Source: JBBRWV01 sp038248985
Lineage (GTDB): Bacteria > Planctomycetota > Phycisphaerae > WQYP01
Assembly (NCBI GenBank): GCA_038248985.1
Contig: JBBRWV010000128.1
Location: 1-10,015 of the forward strand
DNA length: 10,015 nucleotides
Reading direction: 5' to 3'
In this document: positions 1 to 6,530 of the stretch, piece by piece
How positions within the stretch are numbered: the stretch's first letter is position 1
Layout: each line of letters opens with the position of its first letter
Notes under the pieces: model-generated
Database searches by the model: none
What the model was told of the DNA's origin: nothing
Seen by the model: only the letters and a program-made list of their open reading frames with translations
Program-made: the position numbers and the translations under genes

Positions 1-195
1 CCTCAACCCATCCAAAACCTCGGCATTTCCCCCTCCGATTGGGCCCGTCTTCCCCCCGCAATGCAGTCCGATCTCCTCAATTCCGCCCAGCAATCCGGCC
101 CTCCCTCCTACCGCCAAGCCATCAAAAACTACTACACCAAGATCGCCCGCCTCCAAGATACTGCTCCCGTTCCCGCTCCCGCTTCCCAACCCTAA
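1..195 (+). CDS. 3' end of an unrecognised planctomycete-type protein (partial)
   Basis: An open frame enters from the left edge and ends at TAA (193-195), giving the last 64 residues of a larger protein. The tail contains a motif of the form LGISPSDWARLPP, then a short helix (MQSDLLNSAQQ), then SGPPSYRQAIKNYYTKIAR and a proline/alanine-rich end. I associate this ending (tryptophan, two prolines, a glutamine-rich helix, then a YR..IKNYY..IA helix) with C-termini of large planctomycete hypothetical proteins, some with von Willebrand or DUF4175-like regions; that is an impression, not a search result. The third codon positions are mostly C, as in the next gene. Only 21 bases separate its stop from the next start, so the two genes are probably co-transcribed. 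Function is unknown. Confidence 0.7.
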   Translation, partial: PQPIQNLGISPSDWARLPPAMQSDLLNSAQQSGPPSYRQAIKNYYTKIARLQDTAPVPAPASQP

Positions 196-216
196 CCCCT
201 GTATAGAAAAACACTT

Positions 217-1269
217 ATGAAATACAAACTCGCCACCACCGCACTCCTTCTCACCCTCGCCACCCTCCTCCCCGCCGCCGATCCCGCCGCCGACCCCATC
301 TCCCCCCAACTCCAGTCCTCCATCGACCGCGGCCTCGAATGGCTCGCCACCAAACAGTCCCCCCAGAACGGCTCATGGAAAGGCACCGACAGTCCTTCCA
401 CCGCCATAACCTCCCTTGCCATAATGGCTTACATGGCCCGCGGTCACGTCCCCGGACAAGGCCCCTACGGTGATCACCTCCACCGCGGCATCGATTTCGT
501 CCTCGCCCAGCAAAAATCCTCCGGCCTCCTCATCACCCAATCCGACGCCAACCCCGGCGGCCATCCCATGTACGATCACGCCATCGCCACCATCATGCTC
601 TGCGAAGCCTACGGCATGGTCGACGAACCTCGTCAAAAGAAGATTCTCCCCGCCGTTTCCCAAGCAATTCGCATCATTCTGAACGCCCAAACCATCCGCA
701 AAAACCCCCGCGATCAGGGCGGCTGGCGCTATCTACCGGATTCCAGCGACTCGGACATTTCCGTATCCGGCTGGCAGCTCATGGCCCTGCGTGGGGCCGC
801 TAATATCGGGGCCAGCGTACCAAAAAAGGCCATTGACGACGGAATTTTCTACATCAAACGCCGCGCCGTCCCCTCCGGCGGGTTCTCCTATGTCGAAGCC
901 TCCAACCCCAATCTCGGCCGCACCGGCACCGGAATCCTCTCCCTCGAGCTCCTCGGCGAACATCACTCCAAAGAATCCCTCGCCGCCGGCGACTACCTTC
1001 TGCGCAACCCCATTCACGAAGCTGAAAAAAAAGCTCCCGATTTTTACTTCTACGCTGCCTACTATTGCGCCCAAGCCGCCAATCAACTCGGCGGAAAATA
1101 TTGGACCGGCATCAACACCCCGATTCGCAACTGGCTGCTGCAGAAACAACGCCCCGACGGCTCTTGGAACGGCGGTATGGAATCCCAAGGCGGCGACGCC
1201 TATCCCACTACCATGGCTCTCCTGGCCCTCACCGTGCAGTATCGCTACCTCCCTATCTACCAGCGCTAA
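217..1269 (+). CDS. Exported prenyltransferase/squalene-oxidase repeat protein (alpha/alpha toroid)
   Basis: This 350-residue protein starts with a signal peptide (MKYK, then a hydrophobic core to about residue 19, with a likely cut near A20-A21), so it should act outside the cytoplasmic membrane. The mature part has repeats of the squalene-cyclase/prenyltransferase toroid: WLATKQSPQNGSWKG (42-56), GGWRYLPDSSDSD..SGWQLMAL (168-191), GGFSYVEASNPN..TGILSLELLG (221-247) and WLLQKQRPDGSWNGG..TTMALLALTV (306-340). Each combines a glycine/tryptophan turn with a following helix. The DXDD motif of true class II terpene cyclases is absent; the nearest stretch is DSDI (178-181). A cyclase reaction is therefore not supported, and a substrate-binding or structural role is as likely. 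Such exported toroid proteins are common in planctomycetes (family knowledge). There is no clear Shine-Dalgarno site before ATG 217; that start is chosen because it gives a complete signal peptide right after the upstream gene. Confidence 0.85.
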   Translation: MKYKLATTALLLTLATLLPAADPAADPISPQLQSSIDRGLEWLATKQSPQNGSWKGTDSPSTAITSLAIMAYMARGHVPGQGPYGDHLHRGIDFVLAQQKSSGLLITQSDANPGGHPMYDHAIATIMLCEAYGMVDEPRQKKILPAVSQAIRIILNAQTIRKNPRDQGGWRYLPDSSDSDISVSGWQLMALRGAANIGASVPKKAIDDGIFYIKRRAVPSGGFSYVEASNPNLGRTGTGILSLELLGEHHSKESLAAGDYLLRNPIHEAEKKAPDFYFYAAYYCAQAANQLGGKYWTGINTPIRNWLLQKQRPDGSWNGGMESQGGDAYPTTMALLALTVQYRYLPIYQR

Positions 1270-1347
1270 TTTGCATTCTGCGTCACAACTTTCCTTCGCC
1301 AGCAACGTTACACTGTACATAGAATGAACCGTACGACAATTCCATGT

Positions 1348-1364
1348 TAACGCCTAAAGCGTTA
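1348..1364 (+). other. Small hairpin in the leader of the protease operon
   Basis: TAACGC (1348-1353) and GCGTTA (1359-1364) form a perfect 6-bp stem with a 5-base loop, ending 6 bases before the AAGGA ribosome-binding site. It could affect leader folding or mark an operator; nothing more can be said. It lies in the 113-base gap (1270-1382) between the toroid gene and the protease gene, where I found no convincing promoter or terminator. Confidence 0.3.
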
Positions 1365-1382
1365 CCCAATAAGGACTTCTGT

Positions 1383-2474
1383 ATGAACTTCGGCCTTACT
1401 CCCCGCAGAACGCTGGCGCTCGCAGCAGTCCTCGTCGGCGTTATTTTTGCGCCTTTTGCCATCGGCCAGAAAACGCCCACTATCAGGCCTGCCACCAGCA
1501 CCCCGCCGTCCACTCTTCCGGCTACACGTACCGCGCTGCAGAAACTTCCTGTCGCCCCTATCAAACCGCAATCCCTCGCCGACCTCCGCGCCATCGAAAA
1601 ACGCGTCGAAGCCGTCGTGCAACAAAATCTCACCGCCACCGTCGGCCTTATCGTCGGCAATGCCCAGGGCTCCGGCGTTATCGTCAAGGGCGATGGCACC
1701 ATCCTCACCGCCGGACACGTCGCCATGGAGCCCGACCTCGACATCATCGTCATCCTCTCCGATGGTAAACGTGTCAAGGGCAAGACTTTAGGTGAAAATC
1801 ACGCCATCGATTCGGGCATGGTCAAAATCGTCGACCCACCCAAAAACGGCGAATGGCCCCACGTGGAAATCGGCGATTCCAAAAACCTCCAGTCTGGCCA
1901 GTGGGTGGTTTCAATGGGCCACCCCGGTGGCTATCGCACCGGGCGCCCTCCCGTCGTGCGCCTCGGGCGCATCCTTCTCAACTACGCCGAAATGATCGGC
2001 ACCGATTGCACTCTCATCGGCGGCGATTCTGGCGGGCCGCTGTTCGACCTTGACGGTAAACTCGTCGGCATTCACAGCCGCATCGGTGCGACCTCCAGCA
2101 CCAATATTCACGTCCCCGTCGATACCTTCATGAACACTTGGGATCGCCTCGCCGGCGGTGACAGCTGGGGCGGTGCCGACTTCAATCTGCCCGGTGGCCC
2201 GCGCCGCACCGTCGGACCCACCCTCGGCATTACCGCCATCGATGATGACAACGGCGCTAAGGTCTCCAAAGTCAACCCTCAAGGCCCTGCACAAGCGGCC
2301 GGCCTGCAGGTCGGTGATATCGTCCAGCGCATCAATGGCGCGGTGGTGAAATCCACGCAGGATCTTGTCGCAGCCATCAATAAACAGCGTCCCAACGAGC
2401 GCGTGAAACTGGACGTTCTGCGCGAAGGTAAAACGGTCCAGATCTCCGTCAAACTCGGAAGGAAAACACGTTGA
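1383..2474 (+). CDS. HtrA/Deg-like trypsin-type serine protease with C-terminal PDZ domain
   Basis: The 363-residue product is a likely periplasmic or surface serine protease of the HtrA (S1C) type that would degrade or guard misfolded envelope proteins. A signal peptide (residues 1-29, with RR at 8-9 before the hydrophobic core) is followed by a Pro/Thr/Ser-rich linker (31-50). The trypsin-like domain (about 80-255) has all three catalytic residues in family context: His112 in LTAGHV, Asp143 in AIDSGMVKI and Ser216 in GGDSGGPL. A PDZ domain follows (about 278-358). One PDZ and about 360 residues resemble DegS-like rather than two-PDZ DegP-like members. The ATG at 1383 is preferred over 1344 because AAGGA (1371-1375) sits 7 bases upstream and the signal peptide then begins at the start codon. 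The TGA overlaps the next gene's ATG by one base, so translation is probably coupled. The true substrate is unknown. Confidence 0.88.
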   Translation: MNFGLTPRRTLALAAVLVGVIFAPFAIGQKTPTIRPATSTPPSTLPATRTALQKLPVAPIKPQSLADLRAIEKRVEAVVQQNLTATVGLIVGNAQGSGVIVKGDGTILTAGHVAMEPDLDIIVILSDGKRVKGKTLGENHAIDSGMVKIVDPPKNGEWPHVEIGDSKNLQSGQWVVSMGHPGGYRTGRPPVVRLGRILLNYAEMIGTDCTLIGGDSGGPLFDLDGKLVGIHSRIGATSSTNIHVPVDTFMNTWDRLAGGDSWGGADFNLPGGPRRTVGPTLGITAIDDDNGAKVSKVNPQGPAQAAGLQVGDIVQRINGAVVKSTQDLVAAINKQRPNERVKLDVLREGKTVQISVKLGRKTR

Positions 2475-2900
2475 TGTCCTCTTTCCATATCAAACTTTTC
2501 ACAGCGTTCCTTCTGGCGTGCGCGCCCACTTGGGCACAAGCCCAGCGGGTTGATCGCGATGCCACCAAGTCCAGTGCCGTCTTCAAGGCCACATTTAAGC
2601 CCGTCATCGAAGAGGCCCGCAAATCCACCGCAGTCGTCACCAGCAATGGCACACAAATCGCGATGGCCACAGTAGTCGACAAAAATGGGCTCCTTCTCAC
2701 CAAGGCTTCCGAAGTTGCTGCCGCCAAAACCCTTTCTGTGCGGGTCTGGGATAAAGATTTTTCCGCCACAATTGTCGGGGTGAGTGCTCCACACGATCTG
2801 GCGCTGCTCAAAATTGACTCCAAGGATCTCATTCCTACGGCCTTCATTGACGACAAAAAACTGGTGGTGGGCCAGTGGGTCGTATCGGTTGGTCCAAGCG
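2200..2900. other. Zone where plus-strand GC skew changes sign
   Basis: Hand counts in 60-base blocks give: 241-300, 8 G and 37 C; 901-960, 12 G and 28 C; 1201-1260, 8 G and 26 C; 1981-2040, 18 G and 20 C; 2281-2340, 20 G and 19 C; 2581-2640, 12 G and 22 C; 2881-2940, 26 G and 16 C; 3361-3420, 27 G and 17 C; 4381-4440, 32 G and 9 C; 5101-5160, 28 G and 10 C. The change falls inside two co-directional genes, and the G excess continues through both plus- and minus-strand genes. It therefore follows the DNA strand, not transcription direction. No gene of the usual origin neighbourhood is present. Confidence 0.55.
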
Positions 2901-3577
2901 ATCTCCCGCTCTCGGTGGGGGTGGTCAGCGTGGGGCGGCGCAAAATCGGCGGACAATCTGCTTTTTTGGGCGTGGGCCTTGCGGATACGGAGGAAAAAGA
3001 TGGCGCGAAGATCACGCAGGTGATGCCCAAATCGGCGGCGGAAAAAGCGGGCGTTCACGTCGATGATCTCATCACCAAGGTGGGCGACAAATCCATCGCA
3101 TCGCGCGCCGAACTGGTCACGGCGATCCGTGAATTCCACCCGGGCGATGTGGTTCCGCTCACGATCAGACGCACCGAAAAAACTGGCGAAAAGTCGGAAG
3201 AAAAGACGCTCGATCTGAAGGCCACGCTCGGCACGATCGATGGTGCTGGACCGCCGGTATTCAACTTTCAGCAATCGCTTCTGGGCGGACCAGTCAGCAA
3301 ACGCAGTTCAGATTTCCCCACGGTTTTTCAGCACGACACTATTCTGCGGCCCATTGATTGTGGCGGCCCGCTCGTTGACCTGGACGGCAAGGTGGTGGGG
3401 CTGAACATCGCGCGGGCCGGTCGTACCGAAACGTATGCCATTCCGACGGATGTTTTACTTCCACTCATCAAGGAACTCGCGTCAGGAAAGCTCGCGGTGA
3501 AGATTTCGACCACGTCTCCGGCGACAAATCCAGCGACGCAGCCGAGTACGCAGCCGAGTACGAAACCCAAGGGGTAA
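2474..3577 (+). CDS. HtrA-like pseudoprotease with PDZ domain nested in the protease fold
   Basis: The 367-residue product has a signal peptide (1-23, ending AQA) and a degenerate HtrA protease fold. At the His position the usual LTNAHV reads LTKASEV (75-81), so His is replaced by Ser79. Asp108 is kept in HDLALLKI. The Ser motif GNSGGP reads DCGGPL (295-300), so Ser is replaced by Cys296; the strand after it (VDLDGKVVGLN) is typical of the family. Between the VSVGRR strand (151-156) and the DCGGPL region lies a PDZ-like domain (about 163-252; FLGVGL, AAEKAGV..DLITKVGDKSI, ELVTAI), so it interrupts the protease fold rather than following it. The tail is a PAT/PST-rich repeat (349-367). Hydrolysis is unlikely; a regulatory, scaffold or peptide-binding role beside the active protease is inferred. 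GGAAGGA (2457-2463) lies 10 bases before ATG 2474, in a TGATG overlap with the upstream gene. A TTG at 2471 is a less likely start. Confidence 0.82.
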   Translation: MSSFHIKLFTAFLLACAPTWAQAQRVDRDATKSSAVFKATFKPVIEEARKSTAVVTSNGTQIAMATVVDKNGLLLTKASEVAAAKTLSVRVWDKDFSATIVGVSAPHDLALLKIDSKDLIPTAFIDDKKLVVGQWVVSVGPSDLPLSVGVVSVGRRKIGGQSAFLGVGLADTEEKDGAKITQVMPKSAAEKAGVHVDDLITKVGDKSIASRAELVTAIREFHPGDVVPLTIRRTEKTGEKSEEKTLDLKATLGTIDGAGPPVFNFQQSLLGGPVSKRSSDFPTVFQHDTILRPIDCGGPLVDLDGKVVGLNIARAGRTETYAIPTDVLLPLIKELASGKLAVKISTTSPATNPATQPSTQPSTKPKG

Positions 3578-3792
3578 ATAGTGGCGTTTTTAAGCGAATA
3601 ATGACAGAGTGCCAAAAACAGAAAGAAAAAGAGAGGAAGCTTGGCAATCTCCTCCCAATCCCGATAGGAAATATAGGAGATGACGAGGGGGGTGGGTTGC
3701 GGCGAATCCCGCTACGCGTCTTCGATCCGGTGTGTGCTCTTGCGAATTGCGTTCAAACGTGACATAAACGGCAGAATCTTGATGATGCGACG
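3578..3792. other. Intergenic stretch after the protease pair
   Basis: No convincing gene was found here. The first 70 bases are purine- and A-rich. A perfect 7-bp inverted repeat, ATCTCCT (3647-3653) and AGGAGAT (3675-3681), encloses 21 bases and could be a weak terminator, but there is no T-run. ATAGGA occurs twice (3664-3669 and 3673-3678). The right end carries a possible promoter at 3740-3768. If the small ORF at 3793 is not real, the gene-free stretch extends to 3975. Confidence 0.45.
3740..3768 (+). promoter_or_regulatory. Possible sigma-70-type promoter before the small ORF
   Basis: TTGCGA (3740-3745) and CATAAA (3763-3768) are separated by 17 bases; each matches the consensus at 4 of 6 positions. 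Transcription would begin near 3775, about 18 bases before ATG 3793. This is a weak pattern match only. Confidence 0.25.
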
Positions 3793-3954
3793 ATGTTCGG
3801 GGAATCTTATCCTGAGACCGCTACTGAATTGCGGCGGCATCGCGTGAAGCAATTGCTGCAGGTGATTCATACGGAAGAGGCGCTGAAGATATCGGCGAGG
3901 ATCAAGGATCACCCAGGGGATACGGGCCGGAAGAAAGCGGGCGCGGTCAAGTAG
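3793..3954 (+). CDS. Possible small hypothetical protein (53 aa)
   Basis: An ATG at 3793 opens a 53-codon frame ending at TAG (3952-3954). The product is charged and helical: TATELRRHRVKQLLQVI (9-25), then EEALKISARI (28-37) and a basic C-terminus (GRKKAGAVK). There is no signal peptide or membrane segment. Most codons end in G or C, in line with neighbouring genes, and the composition is more protein-like than the overlapping minus-strand frame at 3712-3912. Against it: no Shine-Dalgarno site precedes the ATG and I recognise no family. The frame is open upstream only to 3763, so it is not the visible end of a longer gene, though it could be a decayed fragment. It converges with the PHP gene, with 21 bases between the stops. 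Confidence 0.38.
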   Translation: MFGESYPETATELRRHRVKQLLQVIHTEEALKISARIKDHPGDTGRKKAGAVK

Positions 3955-3975
3955 TAGGGGAGGCGGGGGCAGCGA

Positions 3976-4692
3976 TCAGGATTTCCAGAGGCGAGCAGGA
4001 TTTTTTTCCACGAGTTCGGCGACGGCGTTGGCGCCGATGAGGTCGGCGGCGCGCTGCAGGCCTTGGAGGCGGGTGGGGAGGTGATCGGTATGGTGGCCAT
4101 CGCTGCCGAGCATGAAATAACGTCCATCCTGCAGGAAGCGTTCAGCGAGGTGGACGACTTCGGGAGAATCGGCACCGGCGATGGGGCCGAGGTTGCCCTG
4201 GAAGAGCAGGCCGAGATGGGCGAGTTCTTGGATGGCGGCGGGGTTGCGACGGAGGTAGGTCATGCGTTCGGGGTGGGCGAGGATGACGGTGAAGCCGCGA
4301 TTTTGCAGCCATTCGACGGCGTGGGTGGCCCAGGCGGGCCAATCGGGAGTCCAGATATCGACGAGGATGTGGGTGCCGTGGTGGCCGTAGGAGGGGATAC
4401 CGTTGCGCTGGAGATCGGTGGTGACGGTGGGGGAGAGGCGGAGTTCGCCGCCGGGGCGGAGTTCGAGGGGGAGGTCGTTTTTTTTGATTTCGCCGGCGAG
4501 ACGTGCGACGAGATCGGTGACGATTTCCGTGGAGAGTTCGGTGAGGGTTTCGGCGCCGCAGTGAGGGGTGCAGAATATTTTGCGATAGCCGTGATCGGCC
4601 ATGATGCGCAGGCAGGCGAGGGATTCGGCGAGATTGATGCAGCCGTCATCGATCCCGGGAAGGAAGTGACAGTGGATCTCGGTACGGAGCAT
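3976..4692 (-). CDS. PHP-domain phosphatase, CpsB/YwqE (tyrosine-protein phosphatase) type
   Basis: The 238-residue cytosolic protein has the ordered metal-binding motifs of the PHP superfamily in the arrangement of bacterial CpsB/YwqE/Wzb-type phosphotyrosine phosphatases: EIHCHFLPGIDDG (5-17, with His7, His9, Asp15 and Asp16), CTPHC (41-45, His44), GGELRL (81-86, Glu83), HPER (140-143) and SDGHH (197-201). These enzymes use a metal cluster to remove phosphate from tyrosine, often on a BY-kinase that controls capsule or exopolysaccharide export. No such kinase is in the window, so the substrate is open. Length is close to the usual ~250. The start at 4692 is chosen because the HxH motif then lies near the N-terminus and AAGGA sits 8 bases upstream; an in-frame ATG 3 codons earlier and a 42-residue extension to 4818 lack support. 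It is head-to-head with murJ. Histidinol-phosphatase or another PHP hydrolase activity cannot be excluded. Confidence 0.82.
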   Translation of the reverse strand: MLRTEIHCHFLPGIDDGCINLAESLACLRIMADHGYRKIFCTPHCGAETLTELSTEIVTDLVARLAGEIKKNDLPLELRPGGELRLSPTVTTDLQRNGIPSYGHHGTHILVDIWTPDWPAWATHAVEWLQNRGFTVILAHPERMTYLRRNPAAIQELAHLGLLFQGNLGPIAGADSPEVVHLAERFLQDGRYFMLGSDGHHTDHLPTRLQGLQRAADLIGANAVAELVEKNPARLWKS

Positions 4693-4712
4693 GGTGGGCA
4701 TCCTTAATATGC

Positions 4713-4720
4713 GGAGGTGA
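4713..4720 (+). promoter_or_regulatory. Strong Shine-Dalgarno site deciding the upstream murJ start
   Basis: GGAGGTGA is an 8-base perfect complement to the usual 16S rRNA 3' end and lies 4 bases before ATG 4725. It is the best ribosome-binding site in the window and supports 4725 over the internal ATG at 4800. Confidence 0.5.
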
Positions 4721-4723
4721 GTT

Positions 4724-4752
4724 AATGTACGCGATGCGCGGTGGAACTCCAA
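4724..4752 (-). promoter_or_regulatory. Possible promoter of the PHP gene (minus strand)
   Basis: On the minus strand, TTGGAG (complement of 4747-4752), 17 bases, then TACATT (complement of 4724-4729) form a weak -35/-10 pair (3 of 6 and 4 of 6 matches). The start point would be near 4717, giving a leader of about 25 bases that includes the AAGGA site. It would overlap the first codons of murJ if murJ starts at 4725. Confidence 0.27.
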
Positions 4753-6527
4753 CGAGCGGCAGTTCGCAAGTGCGGGGCATCGTGTACAATTGGCGGTGCA
4801 TGGACGCACCAACTCCACAATCAGCGCCTACACCGACAGCTCGCGAAAAGTTCGTGGGTCACGCGAATCTCATGTCGGGGCTGACGATGCTCTCGCGGGT
4901 GGCGGGACTGGTGCGGGATAAAGCGTGTTCGTATTTTCTGGGAGTGGGGACGGAGTGGTCGGCGTTTTGGATGGGGTTTCAATTTCCGAATTTATTCCGG
5001 CGGGTTTTTGGAGAGGGGGCGCTGACGGCGGTTTTTGTGCCGGCGTATACGGAGGTTCGGCAGAAGCAGGGGCAGGGTGCGGCGAATCGTTTGGCGAGTG
5101 CGACGCTGACGTGGATGACGGTGGTGCTGCTGGCGGTGACGATGATGGGGGAGGCGATATTGATACCTGTTGCGTTGCGGGAATCGGTGGCGCCGACGAA
5201 TCGCCTGGCGGCGCTGATGATCGCGATTATGCTGCCTTATGCGGTGTGCGTGTGCCTGGTGGCGATCATGGGGGCGATAGCGACGGTGCATGAGAGGTTC
5301 ATTGCGCAATCGCTGAGCCCGATCATTTTGAATTTTTGCATGGCAGGCGCGGCGGGGTTGACGGTGTGGGTGATGAGCACGGCGTATCCGCTGTCGCACC
5401 GGATTTTTTGGGTGGCGTTTGCGGTGTTGTTTGCGGGGGTGGTGCAGGTTTTCATGATGCTGCCAACGTTGCGGAAGTCGGGGGTAATGATTCGACCAAC
5501 GCTGGATTACAAGACGTCGGGCTTGTCACTAGTAATTCGGCCGCTGCTGCCGATTGTGCTGGGATACTCGGCGGTGCAATTCAACGTGTTTATCGACACG
5601 CAAATTGCGTGGTGGTTCAGCCCGGATGGGCATAACGGTTCGCCGTTCATACAGTTTTTTCAGTGGACGCTGCCTACGCCGCTGGAGGCGGGAGCGGTGG
5701 GGAAGTTGTCGATTGCGCAGCGCATTTATCTTTTGCCGGTGGGGATATTTGGGGTGGCGATGGCGACGGCGATATTTCCGGCGATGGCGCGTGCGGCGAC
5801 GGACAACAACATGCTGGAACTAAAGCGGTTGCTGATCGTGGGATTGCGGAAGACGTTGTTTCTGTCGATTCCCGCGAGTTTTGGCATGATATTGCTGGCC
5901 AAGCCGCTGATTACATTGATATTTTTGGGTGGGCATGTGACGCCGGAGGATGTGGATCGGGCGTATTGGGCGGCAATATTTTTCTGCATGGGGATTTGGG
6001 CGTTTGAAGCGCAGATGATCATTGTGCGGGCATTTTACGTGCTGAAGGATACACGGACGCCGACGGTGGTGGCGTTTTGCATGATCGCATTCAATGTGTG
6101 CTTGAACTTGCTGCTTATCTGGCCGTTGCGCGAGGGGGGGATTGCGCTGGCGACGACGTTGTCGGCGATACTGCAGGGGGTGATTTTGTTGTGGTGTTTG
6201 CGGAAACGGCTGGGCGTTTTGGGGTTGCGGTCTTTGGGGAAGAACATTGCGAAGAGCAGTTTGGCGACGGCGGTGATGGTGGCGGCGGGATTGGCGATTG
6301 GGTATTTGCCGTTGCCTTGGAGCGAGGTGACGTTGAGCACGGAGGAGCGGTGGTTGGCGGCGTGCATCAAGATGCCATCGCTATTGATTGTGTGCGGGGC
6401 GATTTATCTGGGGTTGGCGCATTGGATGCGGATGCCGGAGGTGCATGATGTGCCGTTTGTGGGGCGGCGGATATTTCGGAAGCGACCTGAGGCAGAGGCG
6501 CGGGAAGAGGGGCAGGCGGGGGGATAG
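4725..6527 (+). CDS. murJ: MurJ/MviN lipid II flippase
   Basis: This integral membrane protein (600 residues from ATG 4725) belongs to the MurJ/MviN family of the MOP superfamily, which flips lipid II across the cytoplasmic membrane for peptidoglycan synthesis. The hallmark N-terminus is clear: MLSRVAGLVRD (55-65), then NLFRRVFGEGALTAVFVPAYTE (90-110). The arginines shown to be essential in the E. coli protein have counterparts at Arg58, Arg64, Arg92 and, in AQR of TM8, Arg333. About 13-14 hydrophobic segments run to residue 570, with a charged tail. The segment between TM7 and TM8 (about 296-325, WFSPDGHNG..) is longer than in E. coli MurJ. Start choice is open: 4725 has the perfect ribosome-binding site, but the first 25 residues do not look conserved, and the internal ATG at 4800 gives the usual short N-terminus before the first helix. 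Planctomycetes once thought to lack peptidoglycan are now known to carry its genes. Confidence 0.92.
   Translation: MYAMRGGTPTSGSSQVRGIVYNWRCMDAPTPQSAPTPTAREKFVGHANLMSGLTMLSRVAGLVRDKACSYFLGVGTEWSAFWMGFQFPNLFRRVFGEGALTAVFVPAYTEVRQKQGQGAANRLASATLTWMTVVLLAVTMMGEAILIPVALRESVAPTNRLAALMIAIMLPYAVCVCLVAIMGAIATVHERFIAQSLSPIILNFCMAGAAGLTVWVMSTAYPLSHRIFWVAFAVLFAGVVQVFMMLPTLRKSGVMIRPTLDYKTSGLSLVIRPLLPIVLGYSAVQFNVFIDTQIAWWFSPDGHNGSPFIQFFQWTLPTPLEAGAVGKLSIAQRIYLLPVGIFGVAMATAIFPAMARAATDNNMLELKRLLIVGLRKTLFLSIPASFGMILLAKPLITLIFLGGHVTPEDVDRAYWAAIFFCMGIWAFEAQMIIVRAFYVLKDTRTPTVVAFCMIAFNVCLNLLLIWPLREGGIALATTLSAILQGVILLWCLRKRLGVLGLRSLGKNIAKSSLATAVMVAAGLAIGYLPLPWSEVTLSTEERWLAACIKMPSLLIVCGAIYLGLAHWMRMPEVHDVPFVGRRIFRKRPEAEAREEGQAGG
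4763..4790 (+). promoter_or_regulatory. Possible promoter between the two candidate murJ starts
   Basis: TTCGCA (4763-4768), 16 bases, TACAAT (4785-4790) match the -35 and -10 consensus at 4 and 5 of 6 positions. Transcription would begin about 4797, so it could only serve the ATG at 4800 as an almost leaderless message. If murJ starts at 4725, this is probably chance. Confidence 0.22.
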
Positions 6528-6530
6528 GGG

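Noticed and set aside
2785..3816. DnaA-box-like 9-mers near the skew change: TGCTCCACA (2785-2793) and TTATCCTGA (3808-3816).
   Set aside because: Each matches the TTATCCACA consensus at 7 of 9 positions, they are a kilobase apart, and there is no cluster or AT-rich unwinding element. Not enough to call an origin.
3712..3912. A 66-codon minus-strand frame in the stretch after the protease pair.
   Set aside because: The product is Arg/Pro/His-rich without domain features and it overlaps the more protein-like plus-strand frame at 3793-3954.
4063..4707. A long Gly/Glu/Asp-rich plus-strand frame opposite the PHP gene.
   Set aside because: It is the antisense reading of a gene whose PHP metal motifs are all present in order; the composition is typical of an antisense shadow in GC-rich DNA.
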